Counted from the first letter of the stretch, positions 43,028 to 55,300 are shown. The stretch: DNA of 64,000 nt from Phytophthora sp. 'mugwort' (GCA_033558025.1 JAUCEF010000017.1:2790001-2854000); one strand, 5' to 3'. Notes: generated by a model not told the origin, from the sequence alone. Numbers and translations are program-made.

Positions 43028-45135
43028 TTAGGCTGCATTCGCCTTCTGGTGGTGCCGATTCTCACAGACCTGAAGCTCACGTCGCAAGATCTTACCAGTA
43101 GCGCTTTTCGGGATGGCATTGATGAACTCAACTTGGCGCACCTTCTTGAAGGGAGCAACCTTCGAGGCCACAAAATCTATCACGTCCTCTTCTGTGAGTC
43201 CGGCAGCATTTGTTGGGTCCTTCAGTACCACATACGCCTTGGGGATTTCCTCACTCAAGGCGTCTTTGCCTCGGACGCAGCACGCATCCGAAATCTGCGG
43301 GTGGTGGTTCAATACGTCCTCCAACTCGGCCGGTGCCACCTGGTGTCCCTTGTACTTAATCAGCTCCTTCACGCGATCGACGATGAACACAAAGCCATCC
43401 TCATCGATGAAGCCGATGTCGCCAGTGCGCAGGAAGCGGTTTTCAGTGAATACGCTCTTGTTGGCCTCGGCGTTGTTGGAGTAGCCGATCATGACCTGGG
43501 GGCCCCTGTACAGCAGCTCTCCGTGCTCACCAACACCGAGGTCCTTATCGGTGACCGTGCACTTCACACGTAGCTGGGTGTTCGGCAGCAGACGGCCAAC
43601 GCTTCCCTGATCATTACAATAATAAAAAAACAGCATTATGTTTTCAGCTGGGCAAGGCTTGGATACACAAGAACACTCACCGGCCTGCGGTAGGCATCCT
43701 CAGAGTAGTTGACAGCCGGTGAAGCTTCAGTCATGCCGTAAGCTTGCTTCACTGTGACCTTTAGTCGGTCCTTCACAAGCTTTTCCACTTCTTTGCCCAT
43801 GGGTGCACCGCCCGACACTAGGAACTCCGTCGCCGAGATGTCATACTTGTCGACGAGAGGGTGGTGGGCAAGGAACAGCGCCACTGGAGGGGCAATGTGC
43901 GCAGCTCGGATCTGTACAATAGGATAAAAATGACTGTCAGTATTTCAACGCATTGAGGAATGCATTTGCGAGGTAGTTTACCTTGTAGGTGGACAGGGCG
44001 TTCAGGAACGCCTCGGGCTCGAAGCGGGGTAGGATCACCTTAGCAGCGCCCTGGTACATCGACAGGTGCAGAAGCATCATGCCGTAGATGTGGAAGAATG
44101 GCAGCAAACCAAGCGAGAATCCGCACAGATCCTCCACGTGGTCGACTTGCAGCGCGTTTGACAGCATATTCCTTGCGCTCAGTGCGACTCCCTTGGGAAC
44201 ACCCGTCGTTCCGCTCGAGAACGGCAGCATGACATTGCTCTCCGGGTCCACCTTCTCAAACTGTAATCCGCTATCGTCCTGCTTAATCAGCTCACTTAAA
44301 TACCATAACATAAATAGTGCCAACCCGTCAGCATTCTCGAGACGCTTTCTCGACAGCGGAAACGTTCAACTTACTCGACACTCCGGAAGCCTTCTGTAGA
44401 AATACCATGGCCCATCGTGTAGACAAACTTCTTCTCAACATTGCATAGCCTAGCAGCCTCGGCCGCCGTCTTCTCAAGCTCCATATGGGTGATAACGTAC
44501 TTGGCCTTCGCCGCTTTAAGCTGCACAGCCAACTCGTCCGGCAGAAACATCGGCGATGCAGGAGAGCATACCGCACCCAGTGAAGTCAGCGCTGTATCAC
44601 CGGAACGTCATTCACACCGATTTAACATTTGTAAGGGGAAGCCAACAGCCAAAAAAATCAGAGACGTACCGAGCACCGCAGTGGGAAAATCCAAGCAGTT
44701 GAACGAGTGCACGATAACCGTCTGCAGAGCCACAACAACATGCAGAAGTCAGATTTCCTGATAAAAAAGTAGATGGATCTATCTGTTGCGGTCACTTACG
44801 TCTCCCTTCTTGACGCCGTTTTTCGCCAGAGCAATGGCGAACCTGCGGGCTCGTTCGTGAAGCTGCTTGAAAGTCACGTGCTCGTGCGTGAGGCCGTCAA
44901 TGAAGGCCGGTTTGTCAGCATGGACGCTCAGCTGATCCCCGACGACGTCCCAGATGGTCTTGTTGGGGATCTTCACCTCCGGGTGCGGCGACTCGTGCAT
45001 TATCATGGAGAAGGGCCGAAAGCTGAGCGGGGATGTTGACGCAGACAAGTAGCCGGGGTTCCGCAGGATGCGCGGAACGACATTACGAACACTCGAGCGA
45101 GCGGACGCGGCGCAGAGCAGGCGGCGAGTGAGCAT
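43028..45135 (-). CDS. 4-coumarate-CoA ligase-like acyl-CoA synthetase
   Basis: Six exons on the minus strand (45135-44800, 44721-44670, 44591-44375, 44294-43982, 43911-43681, 43606-43028) give 575 aa with all phases consistent. ANL-superfamily signatures are intact: P-loop PFSSGTTGVPKG (226-237), YGMTEASP (about 364), TGDIGFIDEDG (about 444), the hinge VDRVKELIKYKG, and PKSATGKILRREL with the adenylation Lys (about 555). The enzyme activates a carboxylic acid with ATP and transfers it to CoA. Sequence alone does not fix the substrate; without a lignin pathway in oomycetes a fatty or aromatic acid is plausible. The N-terminus (MLTRRLLCAASARSSVRNVV) is Arg/Ser/Ala-rich and lacks acidic residues, like a mitochondrial presequence. 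No C-terminal SKL-type signal. Tail-to-tail with the 470-aa gene (95 bp). Confidence 0.9.
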
Positions 45136-45249
45136 GGCCAGCAGTATTAAATATGTTATGAAGCGGCAAATTTGGGGGTGGAGGGCGGAATCGCTAGTGA
45201 GCTCTCGGCACTGCTGAAGCACGTCGGGCAGCGACTTCGTATTCACTGA

Positions 45250-45770
45250 ATACTATTCAGCGGTCCGAGTTGAAGTAATGACAAGGGAGGACTGGACTCG
45301 ACCAATGGGAGTTGAGGAAAATGAGTAGATGTAAATAAAAGGAAATATGTGTTACCAACATTGAAGTTGTACTGCAAAAAACTAATCACTGCTTGTTTGC
45401 AAATCACCGGACCGTTTGGCAACAAGCGCATCACATCTTCGACGGAAGGCGCATGACCGCTTGCTTAGCTGTTTGTGAGCGTAATTTGCGGAGGCCAAGT
45501 CGAAAAACTGGCGGCGAGTGATCTCCCTTCGTTTTGCTTACGCTGACAGGTCCGTTTGGTTTGTATGGCCGGCTCCCGGCAAAAGCCAGCCGCCGTAGGT
45601 TAACCCAAGAGCGCGACCACTTTCGCACTTGAGGTTACATCCAAAAGCATCTCTCCGCTGCGGGAGTCCGCAGTAGTGGTCAGATGAGGGGGACGGGGGG
45701 TCCTGAAATATGTAACGTACTGTATGTACCATGGAAAATGCAATGCTAAAAAAGGCCGAATTAATAATCT
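45250..45770. other. Intergenic, no recognised gene
   Basis: Upstream of the CoA-ligase gene. Short minus-strand frames only, no domain seen. Confidence 0.4.
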
Positions 45771-45773
45771 TCC

Positions 45774-46040
45774 TCAATCAAGATTGCAATAATGGTAGTT
45801 ATTTTGTGCATACAAAATGATATATAATTGAAAGTAATTGTAAAGATGGAAAATATGTGTGTAGTAAAACGTAGTTGTAGTCAAGTTGGTGCGAGGGTGT
45901 TTCGACGCGAGGTGCTCCAACAGGTTGCGTAACCGCTGCGTGGGGTCGCGGCGGACCGTGTCGCAGATGTTGCACTTATACTCACCGTGGACGAGCTCCG
46001 AGTAGAAGGGCTTGGAAACCTGCCGTGAGTTCATGGTTGG
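45774..46040 (-). pseudogene. BED-type zinc finger fragment (hAT-like transposon remnant)
   Basis: A minus-strand frame starting MNSRQVSKPFYSELVHGEYK carries a C-x2-C ... H-x4-H pattern (CNIC, then LLEHLASKH) typical of BED fingers, which form the DNA-binding N-terminus of hAT transposases. After the finger the frame degenerates into AT-rich sequence, with no RNase-H-like catalytic region nearby. Probably a relic; a small stand-alone protein is possible. Confidence 0.5.
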
Positions 46041-46320
46041 CGGCTTGAGGAGGGGGCTGGTTGTACTCGCGAGTGTTTCGTTAACAAGAAGTAAAATTGC
46101 AGCAGTTGGCACCGACAAGAATCATAGAAACCAATCCATCCGTGAAAAAAAGGTGTGTATGGTGTGTATAAAAAATACACTTGCACTGATACAATAATTG
46201 GATTGCTCCGACTTCCTTTGTTTATTGCTGACGGCCGCACATTATTGACAAATTCGCTGAGCCAACCAAATCAGTGTATCTCGGTCCTCGGTTATTACCG
46301 ACAGCTCCGGGCATTGTACG

Positions 46321-46629
46321 ATGTCCATCAGTAGCAAATTGGCGCAACCAGCTGATGTGGCTTGGAACAAGCCACAGAAGGAGAAAATGCGAGGCTATTG
46401 GGTATATGATCTACGCGCGCAGCTCAAGAAGCGAGTGCCCGGCAAAACATTCAGGATGACTTCCTTCGACCGAGCTGTCGTAGCAAACTGGATCTGCAAG
46501 GCTTGGGGTGAGCTTGACAGTCATACCATCACGGCCGGCTACACGACAGGCGGACTCAAGGTGCCCGAAGTGCAAGTCGTTGTGAGCGAGTTTTTTTTTT
46601 GGTTGATGAGCTTGCTAGTCTCAATCTGA
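46321..46629 (+). pseudogene. pogo-like transposase C-terminal fragment
   Basis: The frame contains LAQPADVAWNKPQKEKMRGYW, then DRAVVANWICKAWGELDSHTI and GYTTGGLKVPE, matching the stretch after the last catalytic residue of DDE_1 transposases (QPADV ... W+ ... W). The N-terminal and catalytic parts are absent, so this is a 3' end of a separate copy. Confidence 0.6.
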
Positions 46630-46822
46630 TTGATTGTGCTGTAGGAGAGATAGATGACGCTACAGGCTTGAGGGGATTATCAAATCGGACAGAAATGAGT
46701 GGAAATCGACATGGATGACCGCACCACAATGCCGATTAGCGTATTAGTCTCGGCGCGTCAATCAGCGCTAATACGAATGGATAATAACACATAATTACTC
46801 TTGACGCAAATCGCCGACCCCG

Positions 46823-47875
46823 ATGAAGTCTCCCCCTCGGCCCACCGTTCGGGAGCTCGCACGCGCGACTGACGATGTTGGGGGGGAGTGGAGGGAGCAT
46901 GGCGAGTTAGAACAAGGCGAGAGGGAGCCTCACGAACTGACGCTGCGTGACTGGGAGGTCGCGATGCAAGGACTGAATTACGAAGCATTAGGTACTGGGT
47001 GGAAGGTTTCGTGTTGGAATCGACCGAATCTGACTTCCTGGATGATGAAGCACTAAATACTGAATTACTGGGGGAATTATTCGTGGATGCACCGGTGTTT
47101 GGGTCTCGTGCGCTGCATCAGAGGAAGCAGCCGCTCGCATCCCCAGTTGTGACGGTGTCTGATGGCGAGAGGCAGCAACCACTTGCAACCCAAGCCGAGC
47201 CGTAGTCTGAGCTTGCAATGCAGCCGCTCACTGCCCAAGCGGTGACTGTATCGACATCACGTTCAGTGACTCGGAGTCTGAACAGGATGTGCGGCGTCCC
47301 CGGCACCGCCGGCTGCGGCGCTTTGATGATTATTACGCTGAAACAAGTGAGGATGAGGATCAAAGCGACCATTGCTTCCGGAGGCACCAGCTGTGCATCC
47401 AGCTACTGGCGCTCAAAACCAGTATGATCCTATCGAGCCGTTCGATCCTGGACATGATTATGACGTGTTCGCTGTAATAGATAGAGCGCTCGGATTACCA
47501 TGTCGGACATATTTGGTACAGTGGTGCGATGCAGAGTACCGCTTTGTGGTGTTGCGAGTGTGGGCATCGTCTCTGCATCGAGATGGTTTTGATGAAGAAA
47601 TGGAGCGAATCGACAAGTGGAAAAAAAAATTAATTCGTCTTTAACTTACCATCAATTTGCCAGCAGTTCCCGCCAACGTACACTGCATCCACAACGGGGC
47701 GGTGCTTTTTCGAGCAGCTGGCATGCATCATTTTTGGAGACGAGAACTAGTAAGTACCACGGCAGCTCGAAAATTACATCGCTGAGAACAACATCGACGC
47801 GTCGCGTGAGATATATCTGCTGAAACTCGACGGTTTGTCGGTTTCCTATGCAAACATCGCTCTACAGTGGTGATT
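46823..47875 (+). pseudogene. Degraded element gene with chromodomain-like block
   Basis: Several plus-strand frames must be joined. An acidic N-terminal part (46823-47055) leads to LESTESDFLDDEALNTELLG (46999 on), then DDYYAETSEDEDQSDHCFRRH (about 47320), then a chromo-like segment YDVFAVIDRALGLPCRTYLVQW (47460-47530) and HRDGFDEEMERIDKWKKK. Further on comes ENYIAENNIDASREIYLLKLDG (about 47770-47830). Chromodomains occur at integrase C-termini of some retroelements, but no integrase core is visible. Frameshifts near 47050, 47200 and 47380 exclude a working product. Confidence 0.4.
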
Positions 47876-47997
47876 AATGTCTTAGCCAAAAACTTGCCTC
47901 ACAGGTTGTTAAGCAATATAGACGATCTGAAGAACTACCCGCTAGATAACGGCGCAGACGTCATAGGAGCGTCATGTAAACACTGCACGCGACGAAA

Positions 47998-48198
47998 ATG
48001 AGTAGCGATGCATGTGCCCGACAGGCATGCGACGATTTGGAGGAAGGCGGCAATAACGGCGAATATTATGAAGATCTATTGAGTAAGCTGCACCGGATTC
48101 GACGGGTTGGATTTATCCGCAAAGTTGAGCGCGTTGGAGATGTGAAAAGGACGATCGTAAAGAAACAATGCGAAGAAGTCTCGGCTGGCTTAACCTGA
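47998..48198 (+). CDS. Small hypothetical ORF
   Basis: 66 codons with an ATG start; acidic then basic, no known domain. It sits among transposon relics, so a chance frame is quite possible. Confidence 0.2.
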   Translation: MSSDACARQACDDLEEGGNNGEYYEDLLSKLHRIRRVGFIRKVERVGDVKRTIVKKQCEEVSAGLT

Positions 48199-49165
48199 AC
48201 GTAGTGGCAGTATTGTTTACAGACAATGACATTTTAGAGGTTTTCTATGCGTTCTGTTCAATAAAAAAAATTACGATGTCATTTTAAATTCGATACCTTG
48301 TATCACAATCCGGTATGAATCAACACAGCACTGTGCATCTTCTCCAGTCACGTTTTTTTCGGATAGTACCGTGACAAATCATTGAGTACCAAGGGCAGAC
48401 ATAACAATACTGTAAGTGGTCTAGCAGTCAATTAATTGAAGTTGGTACGCAAGGGATAGCGGTGCCATTTCACTTTCTTCAGGGGATGAGTGTACTGCTG
48501 GATGCATGGGTCGCCCGAAGTAAAGACCTATGTGTGGTCACGCAAGGATCTTCAACCGTAAGCCCGACAGCATCAAGACGAGACGTTTCTCTGCAGCCAT
48601 GTTGGCAAGGCCTTGCGGGCAAAGTTCTGGTAGGAGTGTTACAGCGACAGCGAGGAAGAAGATGACCCCCGCATGAAGTGGAAATACTCGAGCGCTGTGT
48701 TCGTGACACAAAGACGGAAATTTGCGCCGCGCCTGATTCCATGTTGGTCAAGCAGGCTTACAACGGCTACGTGGTGGCCTTGAAAATGCTCGGAAGCAGC
48801 GAAGTGAGCAGCGGCGAAAGGCGACAGCGCGTGTTGAAGCAGCCACGACACGGAGAAAGCCGTAGCGTGGTCAAATCACATTTATGGTAGCGCTTCCCCA
48901 CCGCCACCGGCGTCAGAGGATTATGAATGGGATTCGTCATCGCCGTTCGCGAATGGGCAGAATGAACGACGCTGGCGTAGCCCTTCACAAGACATGTAGG
49001 CTTGAAACCAGAAGGAAAGGCAAACACACAAATGTTTTCCCCAGACCGTGTTGTTGCAAATGCATTACTAGCTGAGCCTACTATTCGTACCCCCCCCCCT
49101 TGTTGTCTACCCCACCGACTACTCCAATGCTAGAGCTGGACCCACGTCCGCGTTTCTTCCCTCTC
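48199..49165. other. No recognised gene
   Basis: Short plus-strand frames (48462-48665, 48678-48890, 48884-49075) without domains. Likely decayed repeat DNA. A C9 tract lies at 49090-49098. Confidence 0.35.
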
Positions 49166-49167
49166 AC

Positions 49168-50995
49168 TTACGGCACCTGTTGACAAACCGGACTTTTGCC
49201 TACGTCATGCCTGGAATGTATCGACCTGTTGACCTTAGCGCCGCGAGCAGGTGTACACATAGGCGACACGTGCCACGAGTGACATGAACAGACATTCGAC
49301 TTCATATCGACTCTCCAGCCGCGGGCTGTTTCCACATCTCCATCATAAGCTGATTGCGTTTCCCCATCTTTTTCTTCTCTTTGTAGCACCCAATTCAGGC
49401 AGACGGGAGGGGCTCCTCGCTGATAAACAATAGTCGATATGAGTTCACCGGGCCCATCTAGAAGGAAATCCAAGCCGTGCTTGTGCGGTTGAATCACGCT
49501 CAAACGTCATTTTCCTGGTTAAGTACTTGTCTCGACCTTTGCAGCTATCGATTGGTGTTCGGGTAGAGCACGAAAACGGTGGTGCCTCTAGACTGGTGGC
49601 GACCCATGACCGTGAGCTGCTCAGCGAGAGCCATACGATTTAGTAGCGTTCGGAGTGAATAGTCTCGCTTAATAGCGTTGTTAAACTGCTCGACGGGATT
49701 ATTCGTCTTTGCATACCTGTGCTGTGTGTGATAACAGGACCAGTTGGCGAACGCGGAATTCATCCACTGCTTCTTAAAGTATATCCCAATTTTTTCAAAT
49801 CAGACATGTTGACCCATATCGAAAGTGCAATCGCCGTTTCTGATGCAAATTCCGTCGCATTATGTGCGTAGTGCATCTGATACAGATGCTTGAACACTAA
49901 TGAAACTGACTCCAGTGGTAGCTTGGAAACGCGATCAGCTACGTACTTGACGAGGTAAAAAAAGCACATCAGGTATAAAGCGGCCTTGCGATTGTTGGTT
50001 TTACTCGACGCCACCGCACCTACAGCATTATATTGCGCCTTGTCGGCATCCCCCATGCAATACTGCACCTCTGGGAACACCGTGCTTATTTTCTTGTACA
50101 TCTTGTCGACACTGCTTAACGCAGAACCGATAACGCCACCGGTCTGCCTGGAAGTCATAAACAATGCCACTGCGCAAAACGATCGGGCTTGGTAGGATTC
50201 TCCAACGACGAACACCGGGTATCCTGGCTGGTCCAGCTTGTTAGTAGTGTCGACATGGAGCCCCCACTCGTTTAAATGCTTAATCATGCGTGGCGTTGAA
50301 ATCCCAACAAGCGTTGGACTCTGTCAAGTCCCTCGGTGTACCATCTCCATTTACAGCATAGCCAAACGTGAATACTTCTTCATCCGACATATCCGGCGGG
50401 TATCGCGACCGCTTCACCAGATCCACCATATCGCCGACTAGTTCTGTCTCGTTCAGTGCAGTACGCTCAAACTTCCCCACGAAAGACTGGATTTGGGTCA
50501 GCAGCGGTGACTGATCTGCTGTGTGACCAAAATGTTCGAGAATAGAGTGATAAACGCTGTTTGGCTTCATTCGCATCGTGACCAGCGGCTAAATGTGCGT
50601 CTTCATGCCACGTGTCAGTGTCGGCTTTCGGGGTGAGGTGTTCCGTTAAGCGCCAACTAGATTGATATACACTGCTCAGACATGATAGCTCGCACGTGAT
50701 GATGTTGTGACGCCACTTACACGAATTCCATACAAAGGTGTCACAGATAGACGAAGCACAGTTGATAATCCGGTATTGCATGCAGTGATTGCCTTGATCG
50801 ATAGGTGGAAGCTGGCAGGATACCAGGTGGCTTGTTGTAGTTCGAAAGGTCTTGATCTGGTCTGGAGGTCGGCCTCTGCTAGACCAACCGTTAGGCCAGT
50901 CCACAGGGCTTTGCGCCGACGGGTAGTGAAAACTAGGACTGCAAACATTGAGCTGTGACCAGTCATTTTCAATCTCCGATTTACCAGTTTGCACG
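49168..50995 (-). mobile_element. Mutator-like transposase remnant (MULE 1)
   Basis: Minus-strand blocks in family order: an N-terminal zinc-type region (SSICDTFVWNSCKWRHNIITC, about 50680-50760); a helical linker (LNETELVGDMVDLVKRSR, about 50400-50460); the MULE DDE core (LHVDTTNKLDQPGYPVFVVG ... FCAVALFMTSRQTGG, then GDADKAQYNAV; 49760-50260) with candidate catalytic Asp residues in HVDTTNK and GDADKAQ; NNPVEQFNNAIKRDYSLR (about 49680); and a SWIM finger start CSCHSWHVSPMC (about 49260). Frame changes and stops break it into at least four pieces. I found no convincing terminal repeats. Confidence 0.72.
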
Positions 50996-51204
50996 CATTA
51001 AATTAGGGGCTAGAGTCGTGGGTTCGGCATAAACAGTGAGACTTGTACAGAAGGCCGAGTTTCTGTATGATTCGTTGTGTCAATGTCCATTCTGCTCAAC
51101 GGCTGTCCATTGCGATTGCTTTTGTGTGACTGATGCGTTGGATGTGTGATCGCGTGTTTCTTTAAGCATTTGAACTCAATACTTGTCCATTCCATTGGTG
51201 CTCG
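50996..51204. other. Spacer, possible MITE-like ends
   Basis: GGGGCTAG (51007-51014) and CTAGCCCC (51205-51212) are inverted about 200 bp apart. No gene. Confidence 0.3.
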
Positions 51205-51246
51205 CTAGCCCCAACAATTTCGGTCCTTAAAAAGAGGATCAAACTC

Positions 51247-51323
51247 GTGCTAAGTACGACAGCTATCCCGCATTTTTGTCCTTAACCAGAAAAACTAAGG
51301 ACAAAAACAATCATACTTAGCAC
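51247..51323. repeat. Nested palindrome
   Basis: Outer arms GTGCTAAGTA (51247-51256) and TACTTAGCAC (51314-51323) enclose inner arms TTTTTGTCCTTA (51273-51284) and TAAGGACAAAAA (51296-51307) around an 11-nt loop. The inner motif recurs at 58395-58417. Confidence 0.7.
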
Positions 51324-51396
51324 ACACTCACAAGTGCTCCAAAGGGAAACTTCCACCGAACCCCCGCGCGCCCAACTTTGTCGTTGCTGAAGAGTC

Positions 51397-53880
51397 ATGT
51401 CAGCCACGGACAGCCCTCCTACAGCCCCCCCCCCCCTCGGCCTGGGAGTTTATTGAGGATTACAGCACGGAGCTCCGAGTGGATCATGTTGAAGAGTTTC
51501 TGCTGCGTAAAGCGCGCATTGAAGCTGATACTGTGGTGGGACGCCTGCGAAGAGGAATGAAAGCTAGATTAGTTCCTGAAACGAGAAGTGTCAGTGTCGC
51601 AGATGTGCTGAATGCGTGCCTCAATGATTCGATTCTCTCGCGATCAAGAAGTTCGCCAACACACAAGCTTGCAGCCGCCAAATCTGATGTCAGCCCAAGA
51701 TATCTTGCGATTCATTAAAGTCGAAATCTGGCTTAGCTTTTATTTAGCTACGCATCTTCCTTTTACGACTGTGGAAACAATGCCTTGTATCCTCCGGTGT
51801 AGACAGCAAGGCCTCGGGTCAAATGCATAGAGATCTTGGCGGCTCTGGGCAAGCTAAACCGAAATAGGGACGGCACAGGTAATGAGTGGGAGGCGCCATT
51901 GAGTCCTGATCGAGATTTGGCGCACATAGCTGAGCTGGTTCGTCGCCTGTGTGCTGAGGTCAGTTTTGTTGAACGCGAGACAATCGCTTCACTTGATGAT
52001 GATATGTTTTGTTTGAGCTCAAGTCAATAGATGACATTGGTTTGGGACACGTGCGAAATCCTGAAAAAGGTACGATCATCTAAACTGATGCAATTTGAAC
52101 TTTACTAATGATATTATGTGGTCGCAGATATTTTCCAATACAGCACGGCATTGTTTCTCTCACGAGGGGACTTTTTCTTGGTGGAAACATAGCAACTCGT
52201 GGCGAATCAACGGTTGATATCGTGAAGATCCTTCAGCGATCTCTATGCGGCGCATCAACCGAGAGTCAGATGTATCTATCTGGTACTTTTCACGCCCCTG
52301 ACCGAGGGTATCAGTCGGATATGATCAATCTGTACATTCATAGCGTTGATGGCAAAATTGACGGAGCACACAAAAGTACAAGTAAATCCCCCTTCACCAT
52401 CGGGAAATCAGCAAACGGATCTCAGAAAGCAAAAGAAGAGAAAGGTGAAAACACTGCTTAATGGGCTTCTTCGAAACTGCCCGGTGGCAGGCACTCCAAT
52501 TCACGGTCTGGTAGGTCGTACGCGCTGCGATATCGGTCTGGCCTGGGAAGTGTGACACTGTGTTACTTTACGGATCGCATGTTTGGACCTGGTTCTTGCT
52601 CGTACGTCTGTACTCGAAAAAGGCACATCCGCCAATACCCCAGCAGATACTACATTTTCTGGATCCAGAGAAGTGCACGTGTATTAACTGAGACCCAACG
52701 TACGCCGGATTGGTTCCCAACCCGCAAGTTTCGAGTCATTGGATCCGTTAGATCAGCCGAATTTTCATCAAATTGCTGGCGCTACACTTGATCCGGGTAT
52801 TTTGCGTGATCCCGTGACCGACCTAGACGTAAAATAATCAGCGATGCTGCTTTCTCTCCCTACGAACCAGCAACCTATCGATCCACCCGTTGCCATTGCA
52901 AGTATTGATTTAGATAGCAAGTCGCTGGAAGAACTGAACTCTCTTTGCAAAAAGAGATGGTTACCAAATCTCCGGGACCAAAGGGTTTTGAAAGATCGGC
53001 TGCAGAGTTTTGACGGAGCAGACATTTTATCAAGACGTGTTTCGCTGATAGCGAGATTTTAGCGGCGTAGTTTATGAAACCGATGTCTTCGACTGCAATG
53101 AAGATTGGTACGCACAACGAACCCAAAATTGACGAGCACGTCAATCCTTTTCTTCAAGCTCACTCGTTGTTTCAAGTTGAAACGATGAAGTCATATGGTG
53201 TTCTGCGCTAGTGAGTAATATGTTTGACGTCACAATGTATTTGATTACATTTTTAACATTGCGCCTGTTTCGGCAGTCGTGATATGCTGTACTAGAGTAT
53301 AAGAGTAGAGTGACAGATGAAACTCGAGAGTATGAACAATCCTTGCAGATATGCACGGGGTACTTTCAACTGTTCAGCTCGTCGGATTAGCACCGGGTTC
53401 AAGGAACAGTTCCGAATTCAAGTAGCCAATGTCAAATTATCCACAACTTTGTGTACGGCGGAATGCGCGACGGGTTTCTGGTGTATGCTACACCCTCACG
53501 AATAATATGTGTCGCTCACGTGATTGTTGAAGATACCGTAGCTGTTACGTATCGAACAGCGATGCAAGTGATTTTTGAGGCATACATGGGTTGGGTTTAT
53601 GACGAGTCTGCATTGTTTCCTTACTTCTTGCTGGGTGATCTTGGCTCGTGTGTCGATCTGCATACTTTGTCGCAAAATTTGGAGATGTGGAGAGCTCTAA
53701 AACGCAATATCGAGCAGCGAGGGAGACCTCTTCCAGCTGCGAAGCATATCATACTATCGCTGATATCGCTATGAAATCGAAAGAAAGGCAGTATGACGTT
53801 TATTTTAGATATCTCAACAACAGAAAACGTTAAATCGCTTCATGCATTGCCGCTGGTGGCAGCGATTATGCTACTCGCTC
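51397..53880 (+). pseudogene. piggyBac-like transposase gene with SAP-like motif, broken
   Basis: Plus-strand pieces in several frames. WEFIEDYSTELRVDHVEEFL (about 51440) leads to AQDILRFIKVEIWLSFYLAT (51690), a piece like the start of a piggyBac DDE domain; then LAHIAELVRRLCAEVSFVER and SLDDDMFCL (51925-52015), whose Asp residues suit a catalytic position; LFLGGNIATRGESTVDIVKI and a block with DRGY (52170-52330). Later SLEELNSLCKKRWLPNL with VLKDRLQSF (52920-53010) looks like a SAP DNA-binding motif, and 53450-53770 holds a further conserved-looking block (YGGMRDGFLVYATPSRI). Many stops and frame changes. The piggyBac assignment is from motif memory and could be revised. Confidence 0.45.
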
Positions 53881-54199
53881 CGTTCTGATTACTTGGCTGA
53901 TTTGATTTTTGCCCGCTTCAAATTACTTGCCGCTTCACTTCGATTGGCGGAATTTTGCGTTCGTAGAAATGAATTGACCCATTCCACCCAATAGGCATCC
54001 ATTTCGTAACCTTGATTCCTGCAAACACCAAGGTTTTTATCGATAGCTGAAAATAACTCAGCTTGGACACGGAATTAGCGTGCTTGACCAACCACTTGAC
54101 GGGAGCTCAGCCAGCGCAAGCCAAGCCAAACAAGGACTTCTCCCACCAAGCTCGCATCGATATCGCCGCGTACCTCCTCCAGCATTAGTGGACTTGTGA

Positions 54200-55300
54200 C
54201 CTGTGCGCGGGTCAATCAAGCGAGCAGCAGAGCGATTCGGATGCAGCAAGCGGACGGTGTCGAGGCTGTGGAGTGAGGCTGCCCAGCACCGAGTCAATGG
54301 TGGAGGGATACCGACCTTTGAGAGCGAACAAGTGGGTCGGTATGGCAGCAAGAAGCAGCTCGGCGACCTTGCAAATCGGGTGAAGGAAGTGCCGTGGGGG
54401 AAGCGTCGGTCTCTGCGCTCCCTTTCAGCGGCCGTCGGCGTCTCTCCAGCATCGCCGACACGAGCGCTCGACAGAGGAGACATCGTCCGCCACTCAACCC
54501 CGTGAAGCCGCGACTGACTGACGACAACAAGCTCTCTCGGTACGTACTGTGCTGCTTCATTCGATGGGCATGGTTTTCGGTTCTGACTGCGCCTGTGCGA
54601 TTCTAGTATGGAGTTCTGTTTGTCCTTTGTCAATACAGACCCACACGAGTCCGATGCGTTTTCCAACCGCATCTTTATCGACGAGAAGTGGTTCTATCTT
54701 ACAGAGGTCGAGAAGATGATCTACATGGCTCCAGGCGAAACACCACCTCATCGGGCAATCCAGTCAAAGCGGTTCGTCACCAAGATGATGTTCATGGCTG
54801 CGGTGATGCGTCTAATCTACGCTACAAATGGCCAGCTCATTTTTGACGGGATGCTAGACCTGTGGCCGTTTGTCGAGTACGGTACAGCGAAGCGCAGCTC
54901 GGTCAACCGGCCGGCCGGCGCCCCAGAGACGAGGTCAGTCACCGACGAGCATCGCGATATGCTGATCAAGAGCGTGATACCTGCGATCAGGCGCAAGCGC
55001 CCGCCGTTTCTGTGCGGCGTCCCACTCGTGATACAGCAGGATGAATCGCGGTGCAAACCTTAACATACTCGACCTCGGCTTCTTCGAGTCCGTCCAGGCG
55101 CTCAAGTATGAGGAGAGCCCAAGCAACGCGGACGAGCTGATTGCAGCGTGCTACACAGCGTTCGACAGACTGGCCAACACAACTTTGGACGACACGTTCG
55201 TGTCGCTCCAGACGGTGATGGAGTCCATCATTCAGTGCCTCGGCGACAACTCCTACAAGCGCCCTCACATTGGTAAGGCAAAACTTCGACGGCAGGTCTG
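54200..55300 (+). pseudogene. mariner-like (Tc1/mariner) transposase remnant
   Basis: An HTH segment (GSIKRAAERFGCSKRTVSRLW, 54205-54270) is followed after a gap by the catalytic region: IFIDEKWFYLTEVEK (first Asp, 54672-54715), ETPPHRAIQSKRFVTKMMFM, LIQQDESRCKP (second Asp; the usual form is QQDNAKPH) and, in another frame, NILDLGFFESVQAL (third acid, 55065-55110), ending KRPHIGKAKLRRQ. About 20 codons between the second and third acids appear deleted (near 55055), along with earlier frame changes. No TA-flanked terminal repeats identified. Confidence 0.75.

Noticed and set aside
43049..43573. 174-codon plus-strand frame
   Set aside because: Antisense of the last exon of the CoA-ligase gene.
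54058..54672. 204-codon minus-strand frame
   Set aside because: Antisense to the mariner-like remnant, whose motifs are clear on the plus strand.
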